From positions 1-25,130 of the forward strand of contig CANIIN010000001.1 in the NCBI GenBank assembly GCA_947467405.1: a stretch of DNA of 25,130 nt, written 5' to 3'. A program made the position numbers and the translations under genes. The notes beneath the pieces were generated by a model that was not told the DNA's origin, did not search any database, and saw only the letters and a list, made by a program, of their open reading frames with translations. Positions 22,282 to 25,130 of the stretch are shown piece by piece. The DNA is from Betaproteobacteria bacterium (GTDB lineage: Bacteria; Pseudomonadota; Gammaproteobacteria; Burkholderiales; SG8-39). Position 1 is the first letter of the stretch. Each line of letters opens with the position of its first letter.

Positions 22282-24153
22282 TTGTCAAGTTCAGACCGTA
22301 AGATCCGCAATATCGCCATCATCGCCCACGTTGACCACGGCAAAACAACGCTCGTCGACAAGCTGCTGCAGCAAGCCGGCACGTTTGCTGCGCACCAGCA
22401 GGTTTCGGAGCGGGTCATGGACTCCAACGATCTGGAGCGTGAACGTGGCATCACGATTCTTGCCAAGAACTGCGCCGTTACGTACGAAGGCACGCACATC
22501 AATATTGTCGACACCCCGGGGCACGCCGATTTTGGTGGCGAGGTTGAGCGCGTGTTGTCGATGGTAGATAGCGTTCTGTTGCTGGTGGACGCCGTTGAAG
22601 GGCCAATGCCCCAGACGCGATTTGTCACCCGTAAGGCTTTGGCGCTCGGTCTGAAGCCGATCGTGGTTGTCAACAAGGTGGATCGACCCAGTTCACGTCC
22701 TGATTGGGTTGTGGACCATACATTCGATCTCTTCGACAAGCTTGGCGCCACTGAGGAACAACTGGACTTCCCGGTTGTTTATGCCTCGGCGCTGAACGGC
22801 TGGGCGGTGACGGATATCAAGAATGCTCCAGCAACCGCCGAAGCGGTCAAGGAAGGCGGGCACAGCATGCGTCCGTTGTTCGAGGCCATTCTCAAGTATG
22901 TACCGGTTCGCGAAGATGACGTGAATGGGCCATTGCAGTTGCAGATCTGTTCTCTGGATTACTCCAGCTATGTCGGAAAGATTGGCATAGGGCGAATTAC
23001 GCGCGGAACCGTAAAGCCCATGCAGGATGTCATGGTCATGAATGGACCGGACTCCCAGCCCATCAAGGGTCGAATCAATCAAATCCTGACATTTGAAGGC
23101 CTGGAGCGGAAGATTTCCGAAAACGCCATAGCTGGTGACATCGTCCTGATCAACGGCATTGAAGAAATTGGCATCGGTTCAACAATATGTGATCCCGAGC
23201 ACTTGGATGCCCTGCCGCTGCTCAGGGTTGATGAACCGACCCTGACCATGAATTTCATGGTGAACAGTTCTCCCTTGGCGGGGAAGGAAGGCAAATATGT
23301 GACCAGCCGCCAATTGCGCGAACGGTTGGAGCGTGAACTCAAGAGCAATGTGGCGCTAAAAGTCGAATTTACTGCGGATTCGGATACCTTCGTCGTCTCA
23401 GGGCGTGGGGAGCTGCACCTGACGATTCTGCTGGAAAACATGCGTCGCGAAGGATACGAGATGGCCGTTGGCCGGCCACGGGTTGTGATGAAGGAGATCG
23501 ATGGCGTCAGGCAGGAACCCTATGAACTGCTGACTGTCGACGTTGAAGATCCACATCAGGGTGGCGTCATGGAAGAGTTGGGACGTCGCAAGGGTGATCT
23601 TCAGGACATGCAGTCCGATGGCAAGGGGCGCGTTCGACTCGAATATCGGATTCCAGCGCGGGGGCTGATCGGCTTCCAGGGCGAGTTCCTGACTCTCACG
23701 CGTGGCACCGGACTTGCCAGCCACATTTTTGACGACTATGGCCCGATCAAAGGGGATATGGAAGAGCGCCGCAATGGCGTTCTGATCAGTCAGGACAATG
23801 GTTCTGCAGTTGCCTACGCGCTCTGGAAGTTGCAGGATCGGGGCCGCATGTTCGTCTCGCCTGGCGACGTGCTGTACGAGGGCATGGTCATCGGGATTCA
23901 CTCGCGCGACAACGACTTGATCGTCAATCCGATCAAGGGGAAGCAACTCACAAACGTTCGTTCATCGGGAACCGATGAAGCCGTGCGGCTGGTTCCGCCA
24001 ATTGAACTGACGCTTGAAAAGGCGGTGGAGTTCATTGCGGACGATGAACTGGTGGAAATCACCCCGAAGTCGATACGTATCCGCAAGCGTTACCTGCTGG
24101 AGCATGAGCGGAAGCGTGCGTCTCGATCCCCTTCTGGTGAGGCGGCGGCCTGA
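22282..24153 (+). CDS. typA: Translational GTPase TypA/BipA
   Basis: Ribosome-associated GTPase of the EF-G family involved in 50S assembly and stress or cold adaptation. The 623 residues (usual about 605-615) have G1 AHVDHGKT (15-22), a G2 region with RERGITI-like ERERGITILAKN, G3 DTPGH, G4 NKVDRP, and the BipA-specific C-terminal half with RGLIGFQGEFLTLTRGTG and an NVRSSGTDEA segment. The start must be TTG at 22282: an in-frame stop lies at 22237-22239 and no ATG or GTG is available before the conserved IRNIAIIAHVDHG. A short AGG lies upstream. It converges with the DUF4189 gene about 50 bp downstream; I see no clear terminator. Confidence 0.96.
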   Translation: MSSSDRKIRNIAIIAHVDHGKTTLVDKLLQQAGTFAAHQQVSERVMDSNDLERERGITILAKNCAVTYEGTHINIVDTPGHADFGGEVERVLSMVDSVLLLVDAVEGPMPQTRFVTRKALALGLKPIVVVNKVDRPSSRPDWVVDHTFDLFDKLGATEEQLDFPVVYASALNGWAVTDIKNAPATAEAVKEGGHSMRPLFEAILKYVPVREDDVNGPLQLQICSLDYSSYVGKIGIGRITRGTVKPMQDVMVMNGPDSQPIKGRINQILTFEGLERKISENAIAGDIVLINGIEEIGIGSTICDPEHLDALPLLRVDEPTLTMNFMVNSSPLAGKEGKYVTSRQLRERLERELKSNVALKVEFTADSDTFVVSGRGELHLTILLENMRREGYEMAVGRPRVVMKEIDGVRQEPYELLTVDVEDPHQGGVMEELGRRKGDLQDMQSDGKGRVRLEYRIPARGLIGFQGEFLTLTRGTGLASHIFDDYGPIKGDMEERRNGVLISQDNGSAVAYALWKLQDRGRMFVSPGDVLYEGMVIGIHSRDNDLIVNPIKGKQLTNVRSSGTDEAVRLVPPIELTLEKAVEFIADDELVEITPKSIRIRKRYLLEHERKRASRSPSGEAAA

Positions 24154-24203
24154 CTGTTGCGCAGTAGAGCCTTCTCAGCCTGTTGACGAGGCGGGTATCG
24201 GCT

Positions 24204-24599
24204 TCAGCGTGTGCAGGTCCAGGTGACAGGGCTGCATCCAGGACCACATTTTTTCAAGGCTTTCGTTTCGGCCTCCGCTCGCGTCGCCCCGATTGACGAC
24301 GCAAAGTCTTTCCTGCTGCTGGCCAGCGCCCCGCAGGCATTGCGAACATTCAGGATGACCTCGCAGTTGCCATGTCCGCATTGCTTGAGCGCTTCGACAC
24401 TGGCTTCGCGGGCTGTGTGGTGATTGAAGCTGAAGCCATTGCTGCCACTATCCTGATGAAACGCAATAGCACCATAATTCGGCGCAGTCTTTTTTTCTGA
24501 CTTGCCATGGGCAACAGGCATCCACGCGGCAAGCGCCAAGCCACCTGCAACCAGCAGGCACAAGGTGTAGCGAACATTTCGACGGACTTCAGTACTCAT
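24204..24599 (-). CDS. Secreted DUF4189 domain protein
   Basis: A 131-residue protein of unknown function. The N-terminus is a signal peptide: basic RRNVRYT, a hydrophobic stretch LCLLVAGGLALAAW, then PVAHG before a charged mature start, so export to the periplasm is likely. The mature part shows DUF4189 features: NYGAIAFHQDSGSNGFSFN, repeated Ala-rich helices (AREASVEALKQCG and TRAEAETKALKKCG), and five cysteines in CGHGNCEVI, NACGALA and CGPGCSP, plus a final WTC, which probably form disulfides. I take ATG 24599 as the start; the in-frame GTG at 24608 is possible and neither has a good ribosome site. It converges with typA and is divergent from the SET gene. Confidence 0.82.
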   Translation of the reverse strand: MSTEVRRNVRYTLCLLVAGGLALAAWMPVAHGKSEKKTAPNYGAIAFHQDSGSNGFSFNHHTAREASVEALKQCGHGNCEVILNVRNACGALASSRKDFASSIGATRAEAETKALKKCGPGCSPVTWTCTR

Positions 24600-24716
24600 G
24601 ACAGACACTTTATCGTCTGGATTGGGTATTTGAAAAGGGGGGGAAGCCTCCGTGTTCCAAATTCGCTTGTCAGGGCTGGGCGGCGCGCAGACAATTCACG
24701 CTTTTCGGGCATATCC

Positions 24717-25130
24717 ATGAAAAACAATATAGTCGTCAGAAAAGGGCCTCGCTTCGTTGTCCGCCAATCCGGAATTCACGGGAGGGGTGTGTTCGCTCGT
24801 TTGCCGATTAACGAGGATGACACCGTCATCGAGTACAAGGGCGAGATCATCTCGGAGGACGAGATCGAGCGCCGCTACCCGGAGGATCTTGAAGGGTTGA
24901 ACCACACGTTTGTATTCGGTGTTGAACACGACTACAACATCGATGGTGGTTCGCTGGGCAATGCCGCACGCTGGATCAATCACTCATGCGAACCGAACTG
25001 TGACACTTATGAGGAAAACAAACGCATTTTTATCAGGGCGGCGCGCCGAATACGCGCTGGTGAAGAACTGACTTATGACTATGCCATCGAGGCAGGTGAA
25101 CCGCTTACCAAGGCACTGAAAAAACGTTGG
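24717..25130 (+). CDS. SET-domain protein-lysine methyltransferase, 3' end beyond window
   Basis: An open frame of 138 codons from ATG 24717 to the window end without a stop. The product is a compact SET domain, the SAM-dependent lysine methyltransferase fold best known from eukaryotic histone enzymes but also present in many bacteria. It has the N-SET segment SGIHGRGVFA (about 18-27), YKGEIISEDE, the SAM/active-site motif RWINHSCEPNC (about 89-99) and ELTYDYA (about 122-128) with the catalytic Tyr. No signal peptide or extra N-terminal domain is present. Bacterial relatives often continue into a Cys-rich post-SET motif, which here would lie just outside the window. The substrate cannot be inferred. 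The ribosome site is weak. Confidence 0.88.
   Translation, partial: MKNNIVVRKGPRFVVRQSGIHGRGVFARLPINEDDTVIEYKGEIISEDEIERRYPEDLEGLNHTFVFGVEHDYNIDGGSLGNAARWINHSCEPNCDTYEENKRIFIRAARRIRAGEELTYDYAIEAGEPLTKALKKRW

Overview
The window is an ordinary stretch of chromosome from a Gram-negative bacterium, most likely a betaproteobacterium. The evidence is a 471-codon glnA followed by a small DUF4124 gene and ntrBC, a dihydrolipoamide dehydrogenase carrying its own lipoyl domain (as in Ralstonia and Neisseria), two secreted DUF4124 proteins, and moderately high GC. I cannot name a genus. No rRNA, tRNA, CRISPR array, prophage or transposase was recognised.

Layout. Positions 40-867 encode UppP (undecaprenyl-diphosphatase), which converges with a rhodanese gene (994-1449, minus). 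The roughly 330 bp between the rhodanese gene and glnA hold a nitrogen-control region: two NtrC half-site palindromes, a TATAAT inside the second, and a well-spaced sigma-54 promoter. glnA (1782-3197) is full length but carries an in-frame TGA at codon 161, where GlnA proteins normally have Trp. After a strong terminator, a new promoter leads into a secreted DUF4124/coiled-coil protein, then ntrB and ntrC. aceB (malate synthase A) follows with its own promoter and a palindrome in the promoter spacer, and ends at a strong terminator.

On the minus strand, prlC (oligopeptidase A), a secreted DUF4124-glutaredoxin protein and xth (exonuclease III family) form a tight operon (11991 down to 8529). 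It diverges from the pyruvate dehydrogenase operon aceE-aceF-lpdA, to which rpiA is attached 6 nt downstream. phoU follows with its own promoter. The minus-strand genes yggX, argA and rsmE (19606-22140) come next. typA is divergent from rsmE. The window ends with a minus-strand secreted DUF4189 protein and a plus-strand SET-domain protein cut by the window edge.

Functionally, most of it is core metabolism: nitrogen assimilation and its two-component control (glnA, ntrB, ntrC, and argA at the glutamate branch), carbon entry and glyoxylate metabolism (PDH complex, malate synthase, RpiA), and housekeeping (UppP, RsmE, TypA, exonuclease III, PrlC, YggX, PhoU). The points most worth a second look are the glnA nonsense codon, the glnA control region, the lipoyl-E3/rpiA operon, several palindromes placed in promoters, the DUF4124-glutaredoxin gene with two 8-base homopolymer runs, and the bacterial SET-domain protein.
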